From Clostridia bacterium (GTDB lineage Bacteria > Bacillota > Clostridia > Christensenellales > Aristaeellaceae), in the NCBI GenBank assembly GCA_017541205.1, contig JAFXZO010000086.1:1-64000 (forward strand): 64,000 nucleotides of DNA. Direction: 5' to 3'. Positions 45,506 to 53,650 of the stretch are shown one piece after another. Within the stretch, counting starts at the first letter, position 1, and the number at the start of each line of letters is the position of its first letter. The notes below the pieces were generated by a model. That model did not search any database and was not told the origin of the DNA. It saw nothing but the letters and a program-made list of their open reading frames with translations. The position numbers and the translations under genes are program-made.

Positions 45506-47170
45506 CTATCTCTTATATTCTGGTTTGTCTTTTTGCTGTTCAATCTGTTGTTTGGTTTTCATTTTCCTGTTTTCTTCTTCCAATAACCGTGCTGCATCCC
45601 TTATGCTTTCTTCATATTTCTCAAAGCTGATCTTATCGTGAATCTCAGATCGAATCTCATTTCTCGCCTGCAACTCCAATTCCGGGCGAATAGCCTTTCG
45701 GATTATAAGAAGGACAGATTGATCAAGATTCCTGGATTGATCGGCTATTTCGGCAAACTTCTGCTTCCCTTTCCTGATCTTGGCATCCAGAGCAGCATTT
45801 ATTGCTGTGATATGATCGTTTGAAGTGGCTTTTTCCGCGATCGTATGCTGGATTATCTGAATGTCTTTTGCTTTTTCTCCACCCGCTTTTTGAAGGACAG
45901 CGTTCTCCTGCTCCTGTAAATCAATGATTTCAGAATCCAGACAGTCAATTTCATCGGAGAGTGTATGTCGTTTCAAAAAGCTCATGATCGGCAGCGCATC
46001 CTTCTCCCTTTGAAGTCTGCTTCTCGTTTTGATCTTTTCTTTGATTCTTTGCCGAATCAGGGTGTATTCATCGCAAAGCCGCTTTGCCCATGCAATATAG
46101 GCTTCGTCCTGGTCCTGCTTTGCTCGGTTATGCAGCTTCCCGTATATGAAAACGATCACGTTTTTCCGAATCGTTTCCATCTCGCGGGCAATGCCCTCTA
46201 TGGTCGGCTTTGCCGCCTGCATGAGCTTTTCCACCCACTCTTTCAGCTTGCGCAGGAGAGCGTTATCCTTCCTGATTTGCCTGTTCAATTCGCAGCGTTC
46301 GGATATGCCGCCTTCTTTCTCCAGGATCTGGGCGGCAGTTCCTTCATGAATGGTAGGCTGTTCGTCGATACCCCGTGATGCGTTGCTGCGATGGTCGATT
46401 CGTTCATCGTGATTGGCCTTTTCCAAATGCCGATTGACCACATCCGCCCACGCTGCCCGCCATTTCTCCAATTGCTCCTCACTGTTCCATCGTTCCGTGA
46501 TAGGATTCTGCCGCCCGAATTTGGTGCTCTTGGGATTCTTGCTGGTTCTGGTATACCCATGGGCTTCGGCAGCGGATGGAGCCATGTATACCTTTTTCTT
46601 GCCGACGAGATAAGGATACTGTTTTTCCCAACCATCGGCCTGTGCCACTTTGTATTCCATACTGGTAAACCCTTTTTCTTCCCCGTTGCGGATACAAAGA
46701 TATTCTTTTTCCGTCTTGTTCTGCCAGGTTCCGTCCTGGTTCAAAGGCCGCACGGTCAGCATAACATGGGCGTGGGGATTTGTCCCGTCTGTATCATGGA
46801 TGGCAACCTGCGCGCACATCCCATCCGAAACGAAATGCACCTGGATATATTCGGTCATGATGCTAATCCATTCTTTCTTACTAAACTCAATCGGCAGGGC
46901 CAGGATCATTTCCCTTGCCAACCGGCTGTCCTTTGATTTTTCGGCGGCTTCCACCGCGTTCCACAGCTTCTCTTTGTCCTGCCATTCTGCCGGTGCCATA
47001 GGAGGAAGGAATACCTGATCCCACACCAAGCCCTGTTTTTTCATGTAATCGTGCTGAATCCCGTCGTAGTCATTATAAATGGCCGTACAACCGATATAAG
47101 CGGCAGCGGCGCAGGCAGACCGGCCTTCTCCCCGCGTGATGATCTTGACTTCATTATGGTAGATCGCCAT
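45506..47170 (-). CDS. MobA/MobL-family relaxase
   Basis: 554 residues. The N-terminal relaxase domain shows KIITRGEGRSACAAAAYIGCTAIYNDYDG, likely containing the catalytic tyrosine, and NPHAHVMLTVRPLNQDGTW, the HxH metal-binding motif. A conserved KNPKSTKFGRQNP stretch follows. From about 280 the protein is a long coiled coil rich in E, K, R and Q. It would nick oriT and lead the element into a recipient with a helper conjugative system. AGGAGGAAGG precedes the ATG. A hairpin-rich region upstream (47171-47537) is the probable oriT. Confidence 0.9.
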   Translation of the reverse strand: MAIYHNEVKIITRGEGRSACAAAAYIGCTAIYNDYDGIQHDYMKKQGLVWDQVFLPPMAPAEWQDKEKLWNAVEAAEKSKDSRLAREMILALPIEFSKKEWISIMTEYIQVHFVSDGMCAQVAIHDTDGTNPHAHVMLTVRPLNQDGTWQNKTEKEYLCIRNGEEKGFTSMEYKVAQADGWEKQYPYLVGKKKVYMAPSAAEAHGYTRTSKNPKSTKFGRQNPITERWNSEEQLEKWRAAWADVVNRHLEKANHDERIDHRSNASRGIDEQPTIHEGTAAQILEKEGGISERCELNRQIRKDNALLRKLKEWVEKLMQAAKPTIEGIAREMETIRKNVIVFIYGKLHNRAKQDQDEAYIAWAKRLCDEYTLIRQRIKEKIKTRSRLQREKDALPIMSFLKRHTLSDEIDCLDSEIIDLQEQENAVLQKAGGEKAKDIQIIQHTIAEKATSNDHITAINAALDAKIRKGKQKFAEIADQSRNLDQSVLLIIRKAIRPELELQARNEIRSEIHDKISFEKYEESIRDAARLLEEENRKMKTKQQIEQQKDKPEYKR

Positions 47171-47537
47171 TTCGTTCCTTCCTCCTCTCCGGCTCCGCAG
47201 AGCCTTTTACTGGTTCTCTTTCGCAAAAGAGAACGGATGCCCGCAGGCATCCAGCCCCCGGCAAAGCTGCCAGAGGCAGGTTTGCCGATGCAGTTGGCAG
47301 GCATGAGCATCATGACGGAATCTGCCGAAGGCAGAGGCCAACTGCACAACCGATGCTCGTTCTGTCTCCGGCCAGAACGACATTGGCTGAAAGGCGTCCG
47401 CAGACGCCGCATCCCCCTCGGAGAGCGCACGGCCCGACCAACGGGAGGGATACCACCGCCCGAAGGGTGGTGAGTAAGTGCGCCCTTCGGGAGATAAGAG
47501 ACGGAGCGCCCCAGGTTTCCCCGAAACGCCCCGTTCG
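47171..47537. repeat. Hairpin-rich leader and possible oriT upstream of the relaxase
   Basis: At least four stems carry the same CGCA loop on the plus strand: GGCTC/GAGCC (47192-47205), GTTCTCTTT/AAAGAGAAC (47214-47235), GGATGCC/GGCATCC (47236-47253) and GGCGTC/GACGCC (47394-47409). On the minus strand, the sense of the mob transcript, the loop is UGCG, a UNCG tetraloop. Other stems are TCGTTCTG/CAGAACGA and the spaced GCAGTTGG/CCAACTGC. No open frame is supported. Either oriT or a structured 5' leader of the relaxase gene, or both. Confidence 0.6.
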
Positions 47538-47735
47538 TTAGTTTAGTTTACGTTCCAACTCATGCTCCAGCTCCGTCAACTCCATTCCCACGGCAGTCGG
47601 AAACACCTTCTCCAGGATCGCGCCTTCCTGGATCAGCCGCCTTGTCCGGGCTTTCCGTTCCTTCACCCGGTCACGAGCCTGGGCTTCTTCCAGCCGGTGC
47701 TGGGCTTGGAGCAGTTTCTTCTCGGCTTCTGTCAT
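47538..47735 (-). CDS. Small DUF3847-like mobilization protein
   Basis: 65 residues from ATG at 47735, with GAGGGAG about nine bases upstream; an ATG two codons earlier is possible. MTEAEKKLLQAQHRLEEAQARDRVKERKARTRRLIQEGAILEKVF and VGMELTELEHEL resemble DUF3847 proteins encoded next to MobA/MobL relaxases. The helical, basic character suits a DNA-binding relaxosome accessory. It lies upstream of the relaxase in the same orientation. Confidence 0.75.
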   Translation of the reverse strand: MTEAEKKLLQAQHRLEEAQARDRVKERKARTRRLIQEGAILEKVFPTAVGMELTELEHELERKLN

Positions 47736-47910
47736 AAACATCAACTCCCTCTGTTGAAATGCTTGGTTTCTCTCCATATCTCAAGCTCTTTTCTGCCTTA
47801 TTTCCGAAATACGGCAGAAAAAATGTGGTGCTGTTTGTTCGGATGGATAGTGACAGCACCACGTAAAGGAATCCTGCCAATTTGGGATTGAATATACAGG
47901 ATTGGCAGGA

Positions 47911-48345
47911 TCAGAAATTGTCTGCGAAGGATAAGGCGTCATCCAGGGAGGCTTCCTGTTTGTCGTTTTTACTGGATTCATCATCGTTGCTCGAAAGAAA
48001 AGACTGCGGATTCGCTGTAATCTGTCCGTTCCCGGCCGCTGATTGAAGCAAGCCAATTAGCGTATTCAGAATCACCATCGGCATGGCCTCCTTCGCGCCT
48101 TTCTCCACCGTGTCCAATACCGATTGCAGAAAAGCATCTTCCTTCTCCCGGGTCTCCAGGTAGGGATCAGCTTCTGTCCGTTCTACTCTCCTGAAATAAT
48201 TGTTGACTGCTATCACCACCATCCGGCTGTATGATTTGTACTTCTTTCTGTCCATGCGCTGTAAATGCTCCCAGGCTTCCCGATCATCAGGATTTGCCAG
48301 GTTCAGCCGGATATTGGTATTGATCGTTTCCCGTTCCTTCACCAT
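47911..48345 (-). CDS. ParR-like partner of the ParM protein
   Basis: 144 residues, overlapping the ParM gene by seven bases. The first about 60 residues (INTNIRLNLANPDDREAWEHLQRMDRKKYKSYSRMVVIAVNNYF) resemble a ribbon-helix-helix type DNA-binding domain; the rest is helical and ends in an acidic, Ser/Asp-rich tail. In ParMRC-type systems the second gene encodes the adaptor that binds the centromere and the filament. The call rests on this order plus the fold-like N-terminus. Confidence 0.65.
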   Translation of the reverse strand: MVKERETINTNIRLNLANPDDREAWEHLQRMDRKKYKSYSRMVVIAVNNYFRRVERTEADPYLETREKEDAFLQSVLDTVEKGAKEAMPMVILNTLIGLLQSAAGNGQITANPQSFLSSNDDESSKNDKQEASLDDALSFADNF

Positions 48346-49292
48346 ACGGCAATCCCCGCCTTTGTAAGCTTCCGCTTTGCCATCGTCTCATATCCTTTGG
48401 CTGCGGCACATACATCGTCGTTGATAATGACCCGCTTCGGATCATATTCCGAGAAGTTCCGAATCAGGCAGGCACCGCCGCCCACCACAAACAGCCGCAT
48501 TAATTCCGGGTTATATTCGTGTTCCCGTAGCTTACGGAAAATGCCCTGCACATATGCTGTCGCCGTCTGCCGGATGGAGGCCAGGAACCTTTCACTGATT
48601 TCCGCTGTTCCAAAGCGGAATACCCGTTCGATCACCGATTCATCTGCCGCCACGCCGAATTGCTTCATTAGGTTTTCCTTAACCGCCAGCATACACTGGT
48701 TGACGCCAAACTTCTCCGTGTAGCATTTTTGCTCCTGGGGCATCCGATCATTGATGTACATCACGTTCATGGTGCCGTTGCCAATATCCGCAAGCATGTT
48801 CACCCCGGAAAACTCTCCCAGCCTGTTTGCCACCGCCGCGAAGCCTTGGGGGAATACATCTGCGCCTACGAATTGGACGTGATAATCCTTTCCATTATAA
48901 GAGAAGTCTACCGCTTCATTTTGCAGCAGATACTTCCGAAAGCTCTCCCGCTGTTCTCGTACCCAAGTCAGGGGTAAACCTGCGGCAATATGCACTTTCG
49001 CCGAGTATACCTTCCGAATATTCATTTCCCGCGCAATTGCTGCCAGAGTCAGGATATAATAGTCCTCATCCTGAATCTTGTCGGCGATAAACTCTTTGTG
49101 TCCCTCTCCGATCTTGAAATACCGGCCCTGATAGATCAGTAGATTGTTTTTGAATGTCGGTTCAGAATCATAGGCCACCACGCCCGTCTTGAAACAGGTA
49201 TTGACCGTTTTCATGTTCCCAAAGCCATGGTCAATTGCAGTGACCAGTACCTTTTCCTCTGTTCCAAAGTTGTTATTCATCGTTTCTTTCAT
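48339..49292 (-). CDS. ParM/StbA-like actin-family segregation protein
   Basis: 317 residues. Actin-fold motifs: TAIDHGFGNMKTVNT (phosphate 1), MLADIGNGTMNVMYIND (phosphate 2) and RLFVVGGGACLIRNF (adenosine). The length is normal for plasmid ParM. It polymerizes with ATP and would push or pull element copies apart. An actin-type partition system suggests the excised element exists as a circle long enough to need segregation. The ATG at 49292 has AAGGAA nearby; ATG at 49280 is an alternative. Confidence 0.85.
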   Translation of the reverse strand: MKETMNNNFGTEEKVLVTAIDHGFGNMKTVNTCFKTGVVAYDSEPTFKNNLLIYQGRYFKIGEGHKEFIADKIQDEDYYILTLAAIAREMNIRKVYSAKVHIAAGLPLTWVREQRESFRKYLLQNEAVDFSYNGKDYHVQFVGADVFPQGFAAVANRLGEFSGVNMLADIGNGTMNVMYINDRMPQEQKCYTEKFGVNQCMLAVKENLMKQFGVAADESVIERVFRFGTAEISERFLASIRQTATAYVQGIFRKLREHEYNPELMRLFVVGGGACLIRNFSEYDPKRVIINDDVCAAAKGYETMAKRKLTKAGIAVW

Positions 49293-49344
49293 ATGCTTTC
49301 CTTTCCGCCGTATGGATCGGCTTTCAAATTGATGTTTGGGTATA

Positions 49345-49382
49345 GAAAAAGCCGTCAGGCTAGAAATCTTTCCTGACGGCTT
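49345..49382 (-). terminator. Terminator after the TnpV gene
   Basis: Perfect 11-bp stem AAGCCGTCAGG (49349-49359) with CCTGACGGCTT (49372-49382), followed on the minus strand by a T-run. It separates TnpV from the ParM operon. Confidence 0.85.
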
Positions 49383-49409
49383 GCCGAGGTTATGTATTTG
49401 TGCTATCCT

Positions 49410-49760
49410 TTATGCGAAGATGATTTCCCGGAAGATCACTTCTTCCGCTTGAGCTTTGCAGGCGTTCATGATGCCGACCCACTTCATTTGATCGGCTGCC
49501 TTGAGCGCTTCCGTGGCTCCTGCGGCCTTGGCCAACGCGGGAACAATTGCTTCCAGCCTGCGTTGTGCGGCGTCTTCCGTTTCGATCAAGTGGTCAAACA
49601 AGGTTCCGTTCTGAACCATGAGACCAAACAAAACCGGACGATGCTCCCGCAGATACTCCCTCCGCATCCGGCCATACTTGCCGATAGGACGGGTGGTATC
49701 GCATCCAACTACGACATTGGGGATCAGGTAACCGTTCTCTTCGTGATAGGTGATATCCAT
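49410..49760 (-). CDS. TnpV-like transposon protein
   Basis: 116 residues from ATG at 49760 behind AAGGAGGT; the frame is open to 49844. MDITYHEENGYLIPNVVVG, KYGRMRREYLREHRPVLFGLM, RLEAIVPALAKAAGATEALKAADQMKWVGIMN and RAEEVIF-like ends match TnpV of the Tn4451 group. The function of TnpV is not established; it is a marker of mobilizable serine-recombinase elements. It lies about 140 bases from the right arm. GCTTGATTT and AAATCAAGC (49787-49795 and 49838-49846) form an inverted repeat in its leader. Confidence 0.8.
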   Translation of the reverse strand: MDITYHEENGYLIPNVVVGCDTTRPIGKYGRMRREYLREHRPVLFGLMVQNGTLFDHLIETEDAAQRRLEAIVPALAKAAGATEALKAADQMKWVGIMNACKAQAEEVIFREIIFA

Positions 49761-49853
49761 TCTGTACCTCCTTATTACACTCCGATGCTTGATTTTACTC
49801 GATTTCTTTGCCATGAGCACTGCGGTCTGTCGGCTGTAAATCAAGCGGTTCAG

Positions 49854-49902
49854 AATGGTTCCTTATCACCTCTTACTCCTCCAAAGAGAGGTTTCCCCCG
49901 GA
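49854..49902 (+). repeat. Right end of the mobile element (attR; recombinase half-site)
   Basis: Mirror partner of 18342-18391; 40 of 50 aligned columns are identical. CCGG (49898-49901) closes the arm. The ribosome binding site of cysS (AAAGGAGG) begins 23 bases further, so the chromosomal half-site (B') is the A-rich leader of cysS. Confidence 0.8.
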
Positions 49903-49939
49903 AAAAAACACGGAAAAAAACACATAAAGGAGGATCATC

Positions 49940-51337
49940 ATGCAGATCTACAACAGCCAGACCCGGAAAAAGGAAGAATTCGTACCCCTGCATCCCGGCA
50001 AGGTGGGCATCTACGCCTGCGGCCCCACGGTGTACGATTATTTTCACATCGGCAACGCCCGGCCCTTCATCACCTTCGACGTGCTGCGCCGGTACTTTGA
50101 GCATCGGGGCTATGAGGTCACCTTCGTTCAGAACTTTACCGACATCGACGATAAGATGATCAAGCGCGCCAACGCGGAGGGCATCACGGTCAAGGACCTG
50201 GGCGACCGCTTCATCAGGGAGTATTATCGGGACGCCAAGGCCCTGGGCATCCGGCCCGCCACGGTGCACCCCCGGGCCACGGAGCACATCGGGGAAATCA
50301 TCAGCCTCGTCAAGACCCTCCAGGACAAGGGCTACGCCTACGAAGTGAACGGCGACGTTTACTTCGACACCAAAAAGGACGCGGGCTACGGGAAACTGTC
50401 CGGCCAGAACCTGGACGACCTGGAGGCCGGCGCGCGCATCGACGTGGACGACGTGAAAAAGAACCCCGCCGACTTCGCCCTCTGGAAGGCGCAGAAGCCC
50501 GGCGAGCCCGCCTGGGAATCCCCCTGGGGCCTGGGCCGGCCCGGCTGGCACATTGAATGCTCCGCCATGAGCATGAAGTACCTGGGCGAAACCTTCGATA
50601 TCCACGCGGGCGGCAAGGACCTGCTGTTCCCCCACCACGAAAACGAGGTGGCCCAGAGCGAGTGCGCCACCGGCAAGCCCTTCGCCCGGTACTGGATGCA
50701 CAACGGCTTCATCAACATCGACAACGAAAAAATGAGCAAATCCCTGGGCAATTTCTTCACCGTACGGGATATCCTCAAGGAATACGACCCGGAGGACGTG
50801 CGCATGTTCATGCTCTCCGCCCAGTACCGCAGCCCCGTCAATTTCAGCCGGGACATGATGGCCCAGGCGCATTCCTCCCTGCACAGGCTCTATACCGCCA
50901 GGGACAATATGCTCTTCCTGCTCAAAAACGCCCCGGACCGCGCGCTGAACCAGGAGGAGGAAGCGCTCCTTTCCCGGGTCCGGGAATCCCAAAAGCGCTT
51001 TGACGACGCCATGGACGACGACCTCAACACCGCCGACGCCCTGGGCGCGATCTTTGAAATCGTGAAGGACGCCAACGTTTCCCTGAACGACCGGAGCGCC
51101 AAAGCCGCCGTGGAACAAACGCTGAAAGCCATGACCGAGCTGACCGACGTGCTTGGCCTGCTGATGAAGAAAGCCGAGGACGTATTGCCCGCCGAGATCC
51201 AGGCCATGGTGAACCAGCGCGGCCAGGCCCGCAAGGAAAAGAACTGGAAGCGCAGCGACGAACTGCGCGACGCCCTCGCCGCCGCGGGCTACATCGTCAA
51301 GGATACGCCCCAGGGGCAAAGCGTCACGAAAGCGTAA
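49940..51337 (+). CDS. cysS: Cysteinyl-tRNA synthetase
   Basis: 465 residues, normal length. HIGH-type motif YDYFHIGNARP (about 31-41), zinc ligands in CGPTVYD and WHIECSAM plus HHENEVAQSE, and KMSKSLGNF (about 267-275) define class I CysRS. The start follows AAAGGAGG. It charges tRNA-Cys, the ligand of the T-box upstream of cysE. In the ancestral arrangement cysE and cysS would have shared that T-box; the island now separates them. The GNAT gene begins 10 bases after the stop. Confidence 0.97.
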   Translation: MQIYNSQTRKKEEFVPLHPGKVGIYACGPTVYDYFHIGNARPFITFDVLRRYFEHRGYEVTFVQNFTDIDDKMIKRANAEGITVKDLGDRFIREYYRDAKALGIRPATVHPRATEHIGEIISLVKTLQDKGYAYEVNGDVYFDTKKDAGYGKLSGQNLDDLEAGARIDVDDVKKNPADFALWKAQKPGEPAWESPWGLGRPGWHIECSAMSMKYLGETFDIHAGGKDLLFPHHENEVAQSECATGKPFARYWMHNGFINIDNEKMSKSLGNFFTVRDILKEYDPEDVRMFMLSAQYRSPVNFSRDMMAQAHSSLHRLYTARDNMLFLLKNAPDRALNQEEEALLSRVRESQKRFDDAMDDDLNTADALGAIFEIVKDANVSLNDRSAKAAVEQTLKAMTELTDVLGLLMKKAEDVLPAEIQAMVNQRGQARKEKNWKRSDELRDALAAAGYIVKDTPQGQSVTKA

Positions 51338-51347
51338 GGACAGCGTT

Positions 51348-52493
51348 ATGACAGCATACCGTTTTGGACGGCCCGAGGAAGAAGGCCAGATCCTGGACCT
51401 GATCGATCTGGTGTTCAGCAAAACCGGCCATTCCCACGATTTCGCCTCGCTTCTGCCCAAGGTATACGCCCATCCCGGGTTTTCCTCGCTGCACGCCGTG
51501 GCGGAGCAGGACGGCCGCCTGACCGGCACCATCGCCATGCTGCCCCTGACCGTACGGATGGGCGGCGCGTCGCTTCGGGGCGGATACATCGGCTCGGTGG
51601 CCGTGCACAGCCGGTATCGCGGCCAGGGGCACATGAAAGCGCTGATGGACCTGCTGATCGATACGGCCAGGGAGAGGGCGTATGATTTCCTGGCGCTTGG
51701 CGGGCAGCGGCAGCGGTACGGCTATTGGGGCTTTGAGCTGTGCGGAGCGAACCTGCGCTTTTCCATCAGCCGCCAGAACGTAAGCCACGCCCTGCAGGCG
51801 GAAACCGCCCGTTTTTCCTTCGCTCCGCCCGCGGACGGCGCGCAGTGGGACGGGATCAAGGCCCTCCATGACCGCCTTCCCTTCCGTTGCGAACGGAGCA
51901 GGGCGCTGTTCCCGGACATCGCAAAGAGCTATGGCGGCGCGCTTCGGGCCATCCTGGACGAAGCGGGCGGCCTGGCCGGATACCTGATTTGGACCGAGGG
52001 CGAAATCACCGAGATCTGCCTGCGGGAGGAATCGCTTTTGCCCGCGGTGCTCAAATGCCTGCTGAACGAAGAAAAAAGGGTCGTCGTGAACGTGCCCGGG
52101 AGCCTGCCCGAGCGCGCGCAGACGCTGCACCGGTTCGCGGAAAGCACGGAAATCGCGGATAAGGAGATGCTGCTCCCCCTGCGCTGGGAGAAGCTACTTC
52201 AGGCGGGCTTGGAGCTTCGCCTGGAGGTGGAAAAAATGCGCGGCGGGAGCAGGAATCCGCTGCCCAACGGCGAAAGAATCCTTCAGATCGGAAACGAAGG
52301 CGCTTTCCGTTTGCAGGTTGAAAACGGGAAAGCGGCGGTGACCCAAACAAAAGGCGCGCCGGATCAGGTGTGGACCGGGAAACAGGCCGTGGACAGCCTG
52401 TTTTCCCCGGCCGGGGCCTGGCTGCTGCGCGATCCGCTGCTGCGCGCCTGGCTGCCCCTGCCCTGGGGCGTGAATACCGCCGATACGTTCTGA
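51348..52493 (+). CDS. GNAT acetyltransferase, Eis-like with C-terminal sterol-carrier-type domain
   Basis: 381 residues. The N-terminal GNAT domain has the acetyl-CoA loop VAVHSRYRGQGHMKALM (about 84-100). A second degenerate GNAT half follows, and the C-terminus (about 285-381, ending in RLQVENGKAAVTQT and DSLFSPAGAWLL) resembles the SCP2-like fold of Eis proteins. The substrate is unknown; Eis relatives acetylate amines and aminoglycosides. It is likely co-transcribed with cysS. Confidence 0.8.
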   Translation: MTAYRFGRPEEEGQILDLIDLVFSKTGHSHDFASLLPKVYAHPGFSSLHAVAEQDGRLTGTIAMLPLTVRMGGASLRGGYIGSVAVHSRYRGQGHMKALMDLLIDTARERAYDFLALGGQRQRYGYWGFELCGANLRFSISRQNVSHALQAETARFSFAPPADGAQWDGIKALHDRLPFRCERSRALFPDIAKSYGGALRAILDEAGGLAGYLIWTEGEITEICLREESLLPAVLKCLLNEEKRVVVNVPGSLPERAQTLHRFAESTEIADKEMLLPLRWEKLLQAGLELRLEVEKMRGGSRNPLPNGERILQIGNEGAFRLQVENGKAAVTQTKGAPDQVWTGKQAVDSLFSPAGAWLLRDPLLRAWLPLPWGVNTADTF

Positions 52494-52537
52494 TACAGTG
52501 GTTTGTCAGGTAGGAAGGCGTAAAAGCATTTTCAAGC

Positions 52538-52686
52538 TTTCCTTGCGCGAAGCGCATATCACAACGCGCGGCGTTCTATCGAGCGCCGAAAGGCGCCGTT
52601 ATACTGTCGATATGTCCTTCGGACCCGATAAACGCTTCGCGATCGATATACCCTTGCGGGTGCGATATGCGCTTCGCGCAAGGAAA
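52538..52686. repeat. Palindromic hairpin-array element (copy 2) with perfect 23-bp terminal inverted repeats
   Basis: 52538-52560 is the exact reverse complement of 52664-52686, ending in TTTCCTTGCGCGAAGCG. Inside lie small stems (CGCGCGGCG, GCGCCGAAAGGCGC, GTCCTTCGGAC, ACCCTTGCGGGT) joined by ATATCGA-like linkers. Ends and style match copy 1 at 17098-17270. The right arm lies 22 bases before the start of the YARHG gene, so it forms part of that gene's leader. Confidence 0.85.
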
Positions 52687-52707
52687 CATAAAAAGGAGGC
52701 CCCGTCC

Positions 52708-53634
52708 ATGAAAAAGATCCTGATATGGCTGTGCATCGTAAGCATGCTGGCGCTGATCCCCCCGAGCGGCCTGGCGGACCGGCAATACTTCCTGGAGAGC
52801 GACGTCCGCCGGATCACGGAAAAAGAGCTGTGGGAGTGGGACCGCGAATCCCTGAGCTTCATGTTCAACGAGATTTTCGCCCGCCACGGGTTCACCTTCG
52901 ACGTGGGCGGAAAATTCTATAACTGGTTCAACAGCCAGCCCTGGTACATCAACACCCCCAAGGTGGACGACCAGACGGCCTACAACCGCACCACCAACCT
53001 GGAATGGGACAACTACCACACCATCAAGCGGGTGATCGCCCAGATGGAGGCTTCCGGCCATCCCTACCGCAAGCCGCGGGGCTCCAGCCTCAAATCCTGG
53101 ACGGATTACATGCCGCCGGGAAAATGGTCGCTGAGCGGGTTTTCCTACGTCAGCTTAAAGGGGCAGCAGAATTTCCCCGTTTATTCCGCGCCCAGCGCTT
53201 CTTCCTGGCGCGGGGCGAACGGCAAGGCCCAGGTGAGCACCAACGGCGCGGTCTGGGCCGCGGGCTGGGAAAACGGCTGGCTCCAGGTATTCTATGAAAC
53301 CAACAACGGCGCCATCCGCGTGGGGTATGTGGACGGCAGCAAGATCAAAGGCGGGGCAGAGCTATACAACGCGCTCAGCTTTTCCTTTACCCGCGCCCGC
53401 GTCGCCGCCAAATGCGCCCTAACCGACGATCCCATCAAGCAAAACACCACCATCACCACCCTTTCCAGCGGCGCCGCCGTCACCTACCTGACCACCGTCA
53501 TCAACCAGTACGGCCAGGTTTGGGACTATATCGAAACCACGGTCAACGGCAAGACGGCCCGCGGATACATCACCTCCGGCTGCCTCGATCTGCCCACCGA
53601 TTCCGTGCCCCGGAGCGATACCGGCCTGAAATAA
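52708..53634 (+). CDS. Secreted YARHG-domain protein with SH3-like repeats
   Basis: 308 residues from ATG at 52708 with AAAAGGAGG upstream; an upstream frame to 52498 only reads the repeat. Signal peptide 1-22. A YARHG domain follows (LWEWDRESLSFMFNEIFARHGFTF, about 38-62, with NWFNSQPWY), then two SH3-type segments (VYSAPSASSWRGANGKAQVSTNG, about 140-195; then the segment from about 220 with TDDPIKQNTTITTLSSGAAVTYL). It may bind cell-wall glycan or protein; function is unknown. It has its own terminator. Confidence 0.78.
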   Translation: MKKILIWLCIVSMLALIPPSGLADRQYFLESDVRRITEKELWEWDRESLSFMFNEIFARHGFTFDVGGKFYNWFNSQPWYINTPKVDDQTAYNRTTNLEWDNYHTIKRVIAQMEASGHPYRKPRGSSLKSWTDYMPPGKWSLSGFSYVSLKGQQNFPVYSAPSASSWRGANGKAQVSTNGAVWAAGWENGWLQVFYETNNGAIRVGYVDGSKIKGGAELYNALSFSFTRARVAAKCALTDDPIKQNTTITTLSSGAAVTYLTTVINQYGQVWDYIETTVNGKTARGYITSGCLDLPTDSVPRSDTGLK

Positions 53635-53650
53635 TTCGGGACAAAGCGAA

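Larger units (their letters stand above)
18343..49901. mobile_element. Integrative mobilizable element carrying a pectin utilization locus
   Basis: About 31.6 kb between cysE and cysS. The boundaries are set by the outward-facing inverted repeat arms that meet CCGG at 18343-18346 and 49898-49901. Hallmarks are a serine recombinase beside the left end, XRE regulator, MobA/MobL-type relaxase, DUF3847 protein, ParR/ParM pair and TnpV beside the right end, a set reminiscent of Tn4451-like mobilizable elements. Conjugation machinery (VirB4, VirD4) is absent, so transfer would need a helper. Removing the segment and joining at CCGG restores a cysE-cysS spacer of about 105 bases. The cargo is a 16-gene pectin operon. 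Exact crossover bases are inferred. Confidence 0.8.

Noticed and set aside
49850..51634. Minus-strand open frame of 594 codons
   Set aside because: Antisense to cysS and the GNAT gene.
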